Source: JBCDCU01 sp039180865
GTDB lineage: Bacteria > Pseudomonadota > Alphaproteobacteria > Rhizobiales > JACESI01
Length of the DNA: 51,461 nt
NCBI GenBank assembly: GCA_039180865.1
Contig: JBCDCZ010000004.1
Span: 1 to 51,461, forward strand
Direction: 5' to 3'
Part shown: positions 44,305 to 51,461 of the stretch, piece after piece
How the letters are laid out: every line of letters begins with the position of its first letter
Position numbering within the stretch: position 1 is the first letter of the stretch
Translations under genes and position numbers: made by a program
The notes under the pieces: generated by a model
What the model was told of the DNA's origin: nothing
What the model saw: the letters and a program-made list of their open reading frames with translations, nothing else
Databases searched by the model: none

Positions 44305-44784
44305 TCAGCCTTTGAAATCGGCCAATGCGTCACTCACGAGGAGCGCATGGTCTTCCCGAAAGCGGTCATGCACAACGAGCACATAGTCGCCGATTTCGCG
44401 GATCACGCGCATTGGAATCGGGCCGTAAGGGGCAAGATTGCCGCCCCCCGACACCATGTCGTCGGCGTCGGTTTTCGAGAGTACGGCAACATCAAGTTGA
44501 TCGGTCCCGAGTAAGCTCGCCAGTCGCCTTCGATCCGGCGCACGGGCGACCCTGGCCTGCGCCTTTGGAAGGTGGCTTTCAAGATGTGCAACAATCGAGC
44601 GGGCGAGATCATAGGTCTGCAGGTCTTTGCGGTGAGCACCGATAAGCAGGTGCTTTTTTCGATAGACCACCCATTGCTGGTAAGGTGTGTGAGCGCGCCC
44701 TGGTGACACTATGAACCCTGCGACCCCCGCGCCACCAAAGAACGCGAGCGCCTGAAGGACGCTGCGCCGATCAAGGCGCTTCAT
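44305..44784 (-). CDS. Tat-signal exported protein, possibly a half-length TAXI-like receptor
   Basis: A 159-residue exported protein. The N-terminus MKRLDRRSVLQALAFFGGAG has the twin-arginine pattern (DRRSVL) followed by a hydrophobic stretch and cleavage near RAH. The mature part (HLLIGAHRKDLQTYDLARSI, LDVAVLSKTDADDMVSGGG, DYVLVVHDRF, LADFKG) has the look of the first lobe of TAXI-type TRAP solute receptors, but stops where the second lobe would begin. I saw no continuation in another frame. The resemblance is tentative and the function unknown. The ATG is one base after the formamidase stop, so translation is coupled. A 291-base gap with no recognised gene separates it from lysR. Confidence 0.72.
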   Translation of the reverse strand: MKRLDRRSVLQALAFFGGAGVAGFIVSPGRAHTPYQQWVVYRKKHLLIGAHRKDLQTYDLARSIVAHLESHLPKAQARVARAPDRRRLASLLGTDQLDVAVLSKTDADDMVSGGGNLAPYGPIPMRVIREIGDYVLVVHDRFREDHALLVSDALADFKG

Positions 44785-44785
44785 A

Positions 44786-46051
44786 TCAGTCGTCGAAGAC
44801 ATCGAGACTAAGAACGGCCGTGACCACATAGTTTGGTACGTCTACGACCTGCCCGACACGCAGATCGACGGCCACACTCGCGAGAATGTAAGCCTGCTCG
44901 GATGTCAATCCATGCTCCCGTTTGATATAGTCGATCATCTTGATCAACGCATCCCGTGCCGCAAGAGTGAGGTCTTCCGACAAGTTCTCAAGATCCCGGA
45001 TTTTCTCGCTTTCCAGATAAGCAAGCGGCGGTGGAACTTCACCGGCCTGCTTAATCGGAAGTCCAATTGTCTGGTAGAATTTTGATGGCTCCATATCTTT
45101 GATTTGCGACCCACCTTCGACCTGCGGGCTTTTGATAAATTCGCCGGCTCCCTTCCTGATTTCAGTCGTCAACGTCACGACTGCGCCGGTTTCAATGGCG
45201 GTTCCGGATACTTCACCATCACCCTGGGCGAAGTGCACATCTCCGACAAAAATACCGCATCCATCAACGAAGCACGGCAAGAGCAATGTGGTGCCGACCT
45301 GCATTTGCTGAACATCCATGTTTCCACCGTTCTCGCGCGGTGGAACCGTCCGCAAACACTTGTCCTTGTGAGTCCCTTCAGGACCGCAGACAGCTGTCGG
45401 GAGTGCGCCGATTGGCTGGGGTGGCAAAGCAACACCGCTTACGGCTGCAAGATCCGATTCCCGTTTCAACCAGGCGTCGACTTCAGGTTCTCCTGGCATC
45501 ACGCCGACAGAACCCATGAACGCCTCATAAGGGATCTTGATCCCAGGCATCTGATCGGATTCAGCATGGGTGCGCGAAAGCCGCCAGTTCACAAGGTACG
45601 GCTCGGTGTAGATATCGCGCAGGAAACCAAAGCCCGGCACAATGACCGTATACCCGTATTCATCAGGCTCGATATCAACGAGGGTGATTGCGACAACATC
45701 TCCCCGCTCTGCACCTTCGATAAAGACCGGCCCCGTCATCGGATGAACGAGGTTGAGGTCAAGCGCTGCAAGATCATCCGCCACCGAATCGAGCGTCAGA
45801 TCGGAATCGAGCGCATCCCGCGTATGGAAGATGATCATGTCTCCGGGCGAAGCCGTTGCGACAGATTCGATTGCCGGATGATAGCGGTTGAAGCAATTCG
45901 TATCATCGACGCAATGCGCACCGGTTTTTTCAAGAACAACGCGCGTCTGCCATTTAACATCCGTTGTGTCGGACATGGCCGGCTGAATGATAGAGAAGAG
46001 CGCCCCAATGGCCGCCGCAGTCAATAAATGCATCCGAAGTAAACGGTCCAT
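44786..46051 (-). CDS. Exported acetamidase/formamidase family protein
   Basis: A 421-residue protein of the FmdA/AmdA family, whose members hydrolyse formamide or short amides to ammonia and acid. Visible: HPMTGPVFIEGAERGDVVAI (about 101-120), GVMPGEP, and CLRTVPPRENGGNMDVQQM continuing into VGTTLLLP, then VGDVHFAQGDGEVSGTAIE. Unlike most family members it has an N-terminal signal peptide (MDRLLRMHLLTAAAIGALFS, cleavage after AMS near 27), so it should act in the periplasm. Six or more cysteines, including paired ones (CVDDTNC, CFVDGC), fit an oxidising compartment. The ribosome-binding site GGGAG lies 8 bases before ATG but inside one arm of a long inverted repeat. Followed directly by the Tat-signal gene. 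Confidence 0.9.
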   Translation of the reverse strand: MDRLLRMHLLTAAAIGALFSIIQPAMSDTTDVKWQTRVVLEKTGAHCVDDTNCFNRYHPAIESVATASPGDMIIFHTRDALDSDLTLDSVADDLAALDLNLVHPMTGPVFIEGAERGDVVAITLVDIEPDEYGYTVIVPGFGFLRDIYTEPYLVNWRLSRTHAESDQMPGIKIPYEAFMGSVGVMPGEPEVDAWLKRESDLAAVSGVALPPQPIGALPTAVCGPEGTHKDKCLRTVPPRENGGNMDVQQMQVGTTLLLPCFVDGCGIFVGDVHFAQGDGEVSGTAIETGAVVTLTTEIRKGAGEFIKSPQVEGGSQIKDMEPSKFYQTIGLPIKQAGEVPPPLAYLESEKIRDLENLSEDLTLAARDALIKMIDYIKREHGLTSEQAYILASVAVDLRVGQVVDVPNYVVTAVLSLDVFDD

Positions 46052-46054
46052 TGG

Positions 46055-46116
46055 TCACACTCCCTGCTTCCTGCAATGCCTCATCCCTTGCGACTATTGT
46101 AGCAGGGGGAGTGTGA
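46055..46116 (-). promoter_or_regulatory. Leader hairpin that would mask the formamidase ribosome-binding site
   Basis: In the minus-strand transcript UCACACUCCCCCUGCU (46116-46101) pairs with AGCAGGGAGUGUGA (46068-46055): 14 pairs with a two-base CC bulge and a 32-base loop. The second arm contains GGGAG, the ribosome-binding site, and ends 3 bases before AUG. No U tract follows. It could be a translational switch or a protein-binding inverted repeat. Confidence 0.6.
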
Positions 46117-46238
46117 GTGAGGCAGAAGGACAAATACCGAGCTTTATCCAGTACCGCATCGCGCTGACCTCCTATGAGAGAGCTTTTTCTTGCATTCACG
46201 CCATGAATTTGTTGAGTTTCCCGAAACGGAGAGGCGCG

Positions 46239-46829
46239 ATGATCGCACAAGACAAGGCACGGGAACGCGCGCTCACGCTGAGCGTTCCTAACCTTTTGAC
46301 TTATGGACGCATTCTGGCGGTCCCTGCCCTTGTCGCCTGCTTCTTTTTGGCAAAACCGCTCGGCTATTGGCTCGCCTTCGTGCTTTTCGTGGCAGCCAGC
46401 ATCACGGATTATCTCGACGGTCACCTCGCACGTGCCTGGTCCCAACAATCTGCGCTCGGCAGGATGCTGGACCCAATCGCTGATAAATTGCTGATTGCAG
46501 CCTGTCTGCTATCACTATGTGCATTCCAGATCATAGAATCCTGGTCGTTGTGGGCTGCAGTGATTATCCTCTTCCGTGAGATCGCAGTATCCGGTTTGAG
46601 AGAATTTCTCGCTGGCCTTCAGGTCAGCATGCCGGTCTCGCACCTTGCGAAGTGGAAAACCGCAATCCAGATGGTCGCGCTTGCCGTTCTGCTCGTCGGC
46701 CCCGCGATTGGCGAGCCTCTTGTCACAATCGGGCTTGCCCTGTTATGGATCGCTGCTGCTGTGACGCTGATCACGGGATACGACTATTTCCGGGCGGGCA
46801 TCCGGCATCTTCTGGAGGATGATCGATGA
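46239..46829 (+). CDS. pgsA: CDP-diacylglycerol--glycerol-3-phosphate 3-phosphatidyltransferase
   Basis: Makes phosphatidylglycerophosphate, the precursor of phosphatidylglycerol and cardiolipin, at the inner membrane. 196 residues with several hydrophobic helices. The CDP-alcohol phosphotransferase signature is complete: D-x2-DG-x2-AR-x8-G-x3-D-x3-D in the segment from TDYLDGHLARAW to GRMLDPIADKLL. NLLTYGRILAVPALVACFF opens the protein as usual. The ATG at 46239 has GGAGAGG about 6 bases upstream; an ATG 12 codons earlier lacks one. The stop overlaps moaD as ATGA. Confidence 0.95.
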   Translation: MIAQDKARERALTLSVPNLLTYGRILAVPALVACFFLAKPLGYWLAFVLFVAASITDYLDGHLARAWSQQSALGRMLDPIADKLLIAACLLSLCAFQIIESWSLWAAVIILFREIAVSGLREFLAGLQVSMPVSHLAKWKTAIQMVALAVLLVGPAIGEPLVTIGLALLWIAAAVTLITGYDYFRAGIRHLLEDDR

Positions 46830-47074
46830 AACTTGTCTACTTCGCGTGGGTGCGCGAACAAGTTGGTGTTGCTGAGGAAGAGATCACGCCGCCTGAAACC
46901 GTCGCAACCATCGCAGACCTCATCGAGCACCTTGGCGAACGGGGCGACAATTACGCCTTGTTCAAGAACGCATCGCAATTGCGCGCCGCAATCGACCAGG
47001 AACATGTGGATCCTGCAACACCAATTGCAGGTGCGCGCGAAATCGCGATCTTTCCACCGATGACAGGCGGCTAG
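46826..47074 (+). CDS. moaD: Molybdopterin synthase small subunit MoaD
   Basis: A ubiquitin-like sulfur carrier of 82 residues whose C-terminal thiocarboxylate donates sulfur to make molybdopterin. It ends in IFPPMTGG, the required Gly-Gly. The N-terminal strand KLVYFAWVREQVG is typical. ATG overlaps the pgsA stop and moaE begins 11 bases after its stop, so the three are one operon. Confidence 0.95.
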   Translation: MKLVYFAWVREQVGVAEEEITPPETVATIADLIEHLGERGDNYALFKNASQLRAAIDQEHVDPATPIAGAREIAIFPPMTGG

Positions 47075-47085
47075 GAAAAAAGGAC

Positions 47086-47550
47086 ATGACGTCCATCACC
47101 GTTCGCATTCAAAACGAACCTTTCGATATCAATGTAGAAGCCGAGAAGATGACGGGCGATGCGCATGCCAATGTCGGCGCGCTTGTCACATTTACAGGCT
47201 ATTGCCGCGACGAGGACGGACGTTTGTCCGCCCTTGAGCTCGATCACTATCCAGGTATGGCAGAGGCCGAGATCACCCGGATCTGTAAAGAAGCCGCAGA
47301 GCGCTGGCCACTTGATGCGCTGACGGCCATTCACCGTCATGGGAAACTTCAGCCCGGCGCGCCGATTGTCCTGGTTGCCGCAAGTTCCCGCCATCGTCGC
47401 GCTGCCTTTGAGGCTGCGGAATTTGTGATGGATTTCCTGAAGACACGCGCCCCGTTCTGGAAGAAAGAACACCCAAAGGACGGCGCGCCAGGCGGCTGGG
47501 TCGATGCAAAGGAAGCAGACGATGCTGCCCTCAGTCGATGGACGTCTTAG
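47086..47550 (+). CDS. moaE: Molybdopterin synthase catalytic subunit MoaE
   Basis: Catalytic subunit that inserts dithiolene sulfur into precursor Z together with MoaD. 154 residues. Visible: GALVTFTGYCRDEDG (about 31-45), LELDHYPGMAEAEI, IHRHGKLQPG, VLVAASSRHRRAAFEAAEFVM and DFLKTRAPFWKKE, which hold the active-site lysine and arginines of the family. It lies directly behind moaD with aaggac before the ATG. It is convergent with the methyltransferase gene after 19 bases. Confidence 0.96.
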   Translation: MTSITVRIQNEPFDINVEAEKMTGDAHANVGALVTFTGYCRDEDGRLSALELDHYPGMAEAEITRICKEAAERWPLDALTAIHRHGKLQPGAPIVLVAASSRHRRAAFEAAEFVMDFLKTRAPFWKKEHPKDGAPGGWVDAKEADDAALSRWTS

Positions 47551-47569
47551 CGGACGGAGACCTTACGCA

Positions 47570-48526
47570 TTATCGCAGAACAGGGGCGATTTGATCCGCA
47601 AAATGCTCGATAATACGCGCTGGAGATCCCAACCGGCCGATTTCAACCTGTTCTTTCAAGACACGGCGCACTCGTCCGAAAAGCCGGATGCCTGATGATT
47701 GCCGCCCTTTGTCGAATGCGCCAGCGCGATGTTCGCCGTATAAATCCTGCAATGCTTTGGCGGCTTCAGGATCTGCGCGGGTTTCGAACGGCTCAGCTTT
47801 CTTGAAGTAGATACTCGTCGGCTGATGGCGCGCTACCTCGCGAAAACCGGCCCGCGCGGCTGTCATCAACAACGTTTCTTCGCAGAAATTGTAAATATGG
47901 CCGTAGTGAAAAACATTACCCGGCGACTTTGAGCGGCAGTAACCGCGGAAATCGGGAACTTCAATATGCAAGATCCCAGAAGCACTCATCAGCCGGGAAA
48001 TGAGTTGCAGTTTTTCAACCGGATCCCGCATGTGCTCAAGCACGTGATGAAGACGAACGAAATCGAATGGCCTTTCTACCGAAAAGTCATCGATTGAGCC
48101 ACAAAAGACCGGACAACCGAAAGTCTGGGTCACATATTCCGCATAGGCTCGGGTCGGTTCGACGCCTTCTGCTTCGAACCCGAGTTTTGAGAAGAGTGCA
48201 AGCGCCTCCCCGCTTCCCGAACCGATATCTAGGATGCGGTGGGCTTTGCGGTAAATGCCAGGATTGGCTGCAATCTGGGCAGTCACCCGTTTCGCGTAGC
48301 GTACATGGTGGCGCAGCTTGGGAACTTCGGTGTTCTTATAGTCGCGCCGGTAATCTTCCGAATAGAAGCGCTTCAGGGCCGCCTCATCCGGGATCGGGTT
48401 GTTAAAGACGAGGCCGCAATTAAGACAGAGCCTCGTCTGTAACGCATTTCCCTTCCGGTCGCGTTCACTGATCGCGGCGGTTTCTTGCGCTTTGCAAAGC
48501 GGGCAGGAGACGGTTTCGCTGGTCAG
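47570..48526 (-). CDS. Class I SAM methyltransferase with N-terminal zinc ribbon, apparent CTG start
   Basis: A 318-residue predicted methyltransferase; the substrate is unknown. The frame begins with a four-cysteine ribbon, C8-PL-C11 and C34-LN-C37-G, followed by a conserved-looking linker (YSEDYRRDYKNTEV) and then the Rossmann core with motif I ILDIGSGSGEAL (about 98-109) and VRLHHVLEHMRDP, an H-x-LEH pattern of methyltransferase family 23. The first in-frame GTG (48286) would cut off the ribbon and linker. Between the upstream in-frame stop (48536-48538) and that GTG no ATG, GTG or TTG exists. The only near-cognate codon in place is CTG at 48524-48526, which overlaps the ndk stop as CTGA. 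The coupling geometry therefore supports a rare CTG start, or else a base error in the sequence. Confidence 0.8.
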   Translation of the reverse strand: MTSETVSCPLCKAQETAAISERDRKGNALQTRLCLNCGLVFNNPIPDEAALKRFYSEDYRRDYKNTEVPKLRHHVRYAKRVTAQIAANPGIYRKAHRILDIGSGSGEALALFSKLGFEAEGVEPTRAYAEYVTQTFGCPVFCGSIDDFSVERPFDFVRLHHVLEHMRDPVEKLQLISRLMSASGILHIEVPDFRGYCRSKSPGNVFHYGHIYNFCEETLLMTAARAGFREVARHQPTSIYFKKAEPFETRADPEAAKALQDLYGEHRAGAFDKGRQSSGIRLFGRVRRVLKEQVEIGRLGSPARIIEHFADQIAPVLR

Positions 48527-48945
48527 CCGACAATCTCACGACCAGGGAACCAGAAAGCAATTTCCTCGGCGGCGGTTTCCGGCGCATCGGAACCGTGAAC
48601 AGAGTTTTCGCCGATCGATTCGGCGAAAGCCTTCCGGATCGTGCCATCCGCGGCTTCAGCGGGATTGGTTGCACCCATCACGTCGCGGTTCTTGGCGATC
48701 GCATTCTCGCCTTCAAGCACCTGAACCACAGTAGGACCGGACGACATGAATTCGCAAAGTTCGTCAAAGAAGGGCCGCTCCTTGTGAACGGCATAAAATG
48801 CTTCCGCGTCCTTACGTGACATCCACACACGCTTGGAAGCGACAACCCTAAGGCCGGCCTCTTCAAGCATTGCGGTGATTTTTCCTGTAAGGTTCCGCGC
48901 GGTTGCATCCGGCTTGATCATGGAAAAAGTGCGTTCGATCGCCAT
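48523..48945 (-). CDS. ndk: Nucleoside diphosphate kinase
   Basis: Transfers the terminal phosphate of ATP to nucleoside diphosphates through a phosphohistidine. 140 residues, the standard length. The catalytic histidine is H117 in NSVHGSDAPETAAEEIAFWF, the diagnostic C-terminal segment. Also present are RTFSMIKPDATARNLTG and VLEGENAIAKNRDVMGATNP. Its stop overlaps the CTG of the downstream methyltransferase. The gene is preceded by a 121-base gap after the GST gene, where its promoter should lie. Confidence 0.98.
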   Translation of the reverse strand: MAIERTFSMIKPDATARNLTGKITAMLEEAGLRVVASKRVWMSRKDAEAFYAVHKERPFFDELCEFMSSGPTVVQVLEGENAIAKNRDVMGATNPAEAADGTIRKAFAESIGENSVHGSDAPETAAEEIAFWFPGREIVG

Positions 48946-49066
48946 TGTTTGTTCCGTATTCTTATTTGAGGGTCATTCGCGCGCTGTATAACGCCCGGCC
49001 TCTCATCCCACAAGGCCGCGCGCGCACCAATTTGTCCAAAGTCTGGTGTAGACCCGCCAAGCGCAC

Positions 49067-49735
49067 TTAAAGCGCGTTGTGGCGTCCATCGATCGCATCA
49101 AACCAGGTTTTGACGGGATCATCATCGGCAAGCAGTGGAACATCCGAAACGAGACTTGCCCATTTGAATGGTCCAAAACAGATATAGTCCGAATAAAGCG
49201 GGCTTTCGCCGCCAATAAACGGTTGGCTTGCGAGCATCATCCGCAATGGATTGAGCGAAGCTTTGAGGGCGTCGCGCTTTCCTTCACGCGCTTCGTGAAG
49301 GGCTTCTAGCGTCGTACCGAAGCGCTTCTCCCGGCTCTCACGGAAATAGACCTGGTCAACCTCGTCCAGACGATCATAGACATTCTTGACGACCTGCTGG
49401 GCGAAGCCGCCCATGAGAACCGTATTCGCGAATCCCTCAACGAAACGGGCATGAGCAATCCCTGTTTCACCACCGAAGAGGGTCGGCGCATCCGGGTATC
49501 TTTCTTCGAGATAAAGAGCGATCTGGAAGGAACCGCCAATTTTTGTGTCACCATCGACAACAAAAGGCACCGTTTTTGTTGCGCCCCCTTCGATCTCCGG
49601 AATCTTCGTGAAAGGAGTGGGAACGCCATCGTAGGTAACGCCTTTATGGGCAAGCGCCATCTTCGCGCGCCAGCAGAACGGCGAAAACCGAATGTCCTGG
49701 TCGGCGCCACAAAGGTCGTAGAGTGTGATTGACAT
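49067..49735 (-). CDS. Glutathione S-transferase family protein
   Basis: A 222-residue cytosolic protein with an N-terminal thioredoxin-like glutathione-binding domain (ITLYDLCGADQDIRFSPFCW, then TKTVPFVVDGDTKIGGSFQI, where the usual ES/DS glutathione contact reads GS, then ALYLEERYP) and a helical C-terminal domain. The substrate is unknown; the class was not identified. I chose the ATG at 49735, which opens the first strand; the frame extends 23 codons further into the divergent DinB promoter region without family residues. GGAG lies 13 bases upstream, a rather long spacing. Confidence 0.92.
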   Translation of the reverse strand: MSITLYDLCGADQDIRFSPFCWRAKMALAHKGVTYDGVPTPFTKIPEIEGGATKTVPFVVDGDTKIGGSFQIALYLEERYPDAPTLFGGETGIAHARFVEGFANTVLMGGFAQQVVKNVYDRLDEVDQVYFRESREKRFGTTLEALHEAREGKRDALKASLNPLRMMLASQPFIGGESPLYSDYICFGPFKWASLVSDVPLLADDDPVKTWFDAIDGRHNAL

Positions 49736-49802
49736 GAGAGGATTGTCTCCTGTTTGGTGCGCCCAGAAAATTTCAGAGGTGAACGCAGAAAGGACGGGTG
49801 CC

Positions 49803-50312
49803 ATGAAGGCGCATTTCGAGATGTTTGCAGCCTACAATCATTGGGCAAACGCCAGGCTCTTCGAAGCTGCAAACGCGCTATCCGATACCGCTTATCATAG
49901 CGATGAGAAAGCGTTTTTCGGTTCCGTTCACGGTACATTGAACCACCTCCTCGTCGGAGACCGGATCTGGATGCGGCGCTTCACGGGTCAGGGTCCGGAC
50001 CACCGCGACCTGAACGAGATTATTCACGAAGACCGGGCAGCACTGGCGCAAGCCCGAAAAGAGGAAGATCACCGCATAATAGCCTGGGTCGATGGACTAA
50101 GTGAGGCCGATCTTTCAGGCGACATCACCTACATGCCGATCACAACGCCGCGCGAGATCCGTTCACCGCTCGCGCCGCTTATGGCTCATTTCTTCAACCA
50201 CCAGACACACCATCGTGGCCAGGCCCACGCCTTGTTGACGCGGCTTGCGGGTACTGCACCGTCGCTTGATCTGGTCTATTTCAACTACGAACGGATGGAA
50301 CCTTCCAACTGA
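49803..50312 (+). CDS. DinB family protein (putative metal-dependent hydrolase)
   Basis: A 169-residue four-helix-bundle protein of the DinB/YfiT superfamily, whose members often act as thiol-dependent transferases or hydrolases. Family marks: FEMFAAYNHWANARLF at the start, GTLNHLLVGDRIWMRRF (first metal histidine) and FFNHQTHHRGQAHALLT (the other two histidines), which form the usual H-H-H metal triad. This DinB is unrelated to DNA polymerase IV. ATG has AAAGGA about 10 bases upstream. The ABC-F gene follows 4 bases after the stop. Confidence 0.93.
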   Translation: MKAHFEMFAAYNHWANARLFEAANALSDTAYHSDEKAFFGSVHGTLNHLLVGDRIWMRRFTGQGPDHRDLNEIIHEDRAALAQARKEEDHRIIAWVDGLSEADLSGDITYMPITTPREIRSPLAPLMAHFFNHQTHHRGQAHALLTRLAGTAPSLDLVYFNYERMEPSN

Positions 50313-50316
50313 CGCG

Positions 50317-51461
50317 ATGCTGCACGTCAACGACCTCACCTATCGAATAGCCGGGCGCACACTGTTCGACAGCGCAACGATGGCGCTTCCCACTGGCACA
50401 AAGGCTGGACTGGTCGGGCGCAATGGTACCGGCAAGTCGACGCTCTTTCGGCTCCTAAAGGACGATATTGCGCCGGAATCGGGCAGCGTATCGGTTCAGA
50501 AAGGCGCGCGGATTGGTGAGGTCGCTCAAGAAGCTCCCGGGACGGACGTGTCCCTCATCGACACGGTCCTTGCCGCCGACCGCGAGCGCCTGACACTCCT
50601 TGAAGAAGCGCAAACCGCGACCGATCCGAACCGGATCGCAGAAATCCAGCTTCGCCTCGCCGACATCGGCGCCCACAGCGCTGAAGCGCGGGCTGCCGCA
50701 ATCCTCCATGGCCTCGGCTTCGATGCCAAACAACAGGCGCAACCCTGCGCAGCCTTCTCAGGTGGTTGGCGCATGAGAGTCGCGCTGGCAGCGGTGTTGT
50801 TCTCCGAACCCGACCTTCTTCTGCTCGATGAGCCAACCAATTACCTCGACCTTGAAGGGACAATCTGGCTCGAAAATTATATCAACCGCTATCCTTACAC
50901 TGTCTTTCTGATCAGTCATGACCGCGACCTTCTTAACCGATGTGTGAGTACGATCGTCCATCTCGATCAGGCCAAACTCACCGTCTATCGCGGCGGCTAT
51001 GACATATTCGATCGCCAGCGCCGCGAACGCCAGGCCCTGCAATTGAAACTCAAAGCAAAACAGGAGGATCAGCGTCGCCATATGGAGGCGTTTGTCGAGC
51101 GCTTTCGTGCAAAGGCAACGAAAGCCAAGCAGGCCCAATCGCGGTTGAAAGCGCTCCAGCGGATGGAACCGATTGCTGCCATGGTGGATGAAAAGGTGAA
51201 ACCCTTCCAGTTTCCCAATCCGCAGAAACAACTCTCGCCACCGATCATTCACATCGATGAGGGCGCGGTCGGTTATCAACCCGATCAACCCGTTCTCGAC
51301 AAAGTCGGACTTTCCCTCAACCCGGATGATCGGATTGGCCTTCTGGGGGCGAACGGAAACGGCAAATCGACGCTCGCAAAGCTTCTGTCCGGTCGGTTGA
51401 AAATCCAGTCCGGTCGCATGAAAGCGCATCACAACATGCAGATTGCGTATTTCGCCCAGCA
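50317..51461 (+). CDS. ABC-F family ATPase, 3' end cut by window
   Basis: A 381-residue fragment of a tandem-ATPase ABC-F protein (Uup/YheS-type, usually about 620 residues), which acts on ribosomes rather than as a transporter. Domain 1: Walker A GRNGTGKST (34-42), signature FSGGWRMRVALA (first position F instead of L), Walker B LLLLDEPTNYLD, switch SHDRDLL. A charged interdomain linker (QRRERQALQLKLKAKQEDQ...RFRAKATKAKQA) follows, with FQFPNPQK after it. Domain 2 starts before the window end with Walker A GANGNGKST. ATG start, four bases after the DinB-family gene. The C-terminal signature lies outside the window. Confidence 0.95.
   Translation, partial: MLHVNDLTYRIAGRTLFDSATMALPTGTKAGLVGRNGTGKSTLFRLLKDDIAPESGSVSVQKGARIGEVAQEAPGTDVSLIDTVLAADRERLTLLEEAQTATDPNRIAEIQLRLADIGAHSAEARAAAILHGLGFDAKQQAQPCAAFSGGWRMRVALAAVLFSEPDLLLLDEPTNYLDLEGTIWLENYINRYPYTVFLISHDRDLLNRCVSTIVHLDQAKLTVYRGGYDIFDRQRRERQALQLKLKAKQEDQRRHMEAFVERFRAKATKAKQAQSRLKALQRMEPIAAMVDEKVKPFQFPNPQKQLSPPIIHIDEGAVGYQPDQPVLDKVGLSLNPDDRIGLLGANGNGKSTLAKLLSGRLKIQSGRMKAHHNMQIAYFAQ

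Noticed and set aside
45104..46027. A 307-codon open frame on the plus strand across the formamidase gene
   Set aside because: It has no family motifs and is antisense to a strongly recognisable gene; the composition is that of a shadow frame.
46055..46084. A 9-codon upstream frame (ATG at 46084) in the loop of the formamidase leader hairpin
   Set aside because: The AAGGG before it touches the ATG with no spacer, so initiation is doubtful; the peptide shows no meaning.
47570..48286. GTG 48286 as the methyltransferase start
   Set aside because: It would remove a well-formed four-cysteine ribbon and linker encoded in the same open frame, and leave 238 untranslated bases after ndk.
50758..51432. 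A 224-codon minus-strand frame at the right end
   Set aside because: Antisense to the ABC-F ATPase, whose Walker A, signature and Walker B motifs are clear on the plus strand.
1..51461. tRNA genes, CRISPR arrays, insertion sequences, prophage or toxin-antitoxin pairs
   Set aside because: No T-loop-like sequences in tRNA context, no regularly spaced repeats, and no transposase, integrase or toxin motifs were seen on either strand.

Overview
The window is a gene-dense stretch of alphaproteobacterial chromosome, most likely from a member of the Hyphomicrobiales (Rhizobiales). The grounds are the gene content and order: divK-pleD, topA-rnr, aspS-rnd-ppx-ppk-hda-(AI-2E permease)-purM-purN and pgsA-moaD-moaE-ndk, plus the families DUF983, DUF1194, DUF1176 and DUF3572, a HdaA-type DnaA regulator and a perfect CtrA-type box. 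No tRNA, rRNA, insertion sequence, phage gene or CRISPR array was seen. Both edges cut through neighbouring sequence, and the last gene (ABC-F) is truncated by the window end.

Layout. 1-5.7 kb: ArsR-type regulator, a secreted von Willebrand-type protein, a GAF-PAS-GGDEF-EAL signalling protein and an AidB-like acyl-CoA dehydrogenase. 5.8-10.3 kb: pyrB, a dihydroorotase homologue without its HxH metal ligands, plsY, dprA and a small opposite-strand protein. 10.7-17.3 kb: topA, rnr, DUF983, NUDIX and rpmG, closed by a strong terminator. 17.5-23.8 kb: a c-di-GMP and cell-cycle block (pleD, divK, DUF3572, a HAD-like protein, and two CSS-motif EAL proteins of which one looks catalytic and one degenerate). 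23.8-34.7 kb: aspS, rnd, ppx-ppk with a Pho-box-like element, hda, a permease and purM-purN. 34.8-40.3 kb: accessory functions (GNAT, stand-alone molybdopterin oxidoreductase, two secreted proteins, cation/Ca2+ exchanger). 40.3-51.5 kb: SDR and uvrC, then an opposite-strand set (LysR, Tat-signal protein, exported formamidase-like protein), then pgsA-moaD-moaE, a zinc-ribbon methyltransferase coupled to ndk, GST, DinB-family protein and an ABC-F ATPase.

How genes connect. PleD and the first GGDEF protein should make c-di-GMP, and the active EAL protein should degrade it. A CtrA box in front of the EAL gene and the nearby divK-pleD pair suggest cell-cycle control. ppk and ppx make and break polyphosphate. 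PurM/PurN and PyrB/PyrC-like are adjacent purine and pyrimidine steps. MoaD/MoaE supply the cofactor used by enzymes such as the molybdopterin oxidoreductase.

Most of the window is conserved housekeeping DNA. The parts most worth a second look are: a methyltransferase whose full frame offers only a CTG start, overlapping the ndk stop; a hairpin that would bury the ribosome-binding site of the exported formamidase; the opposite-strand LysR/Tat/formamidase cassette; the paired active and degenerate EAL genes with CtrA-like boxes; and the Pho-box-like repeat ahead of ppk. All functional claims come from reading motifs by eye; no database search was run.
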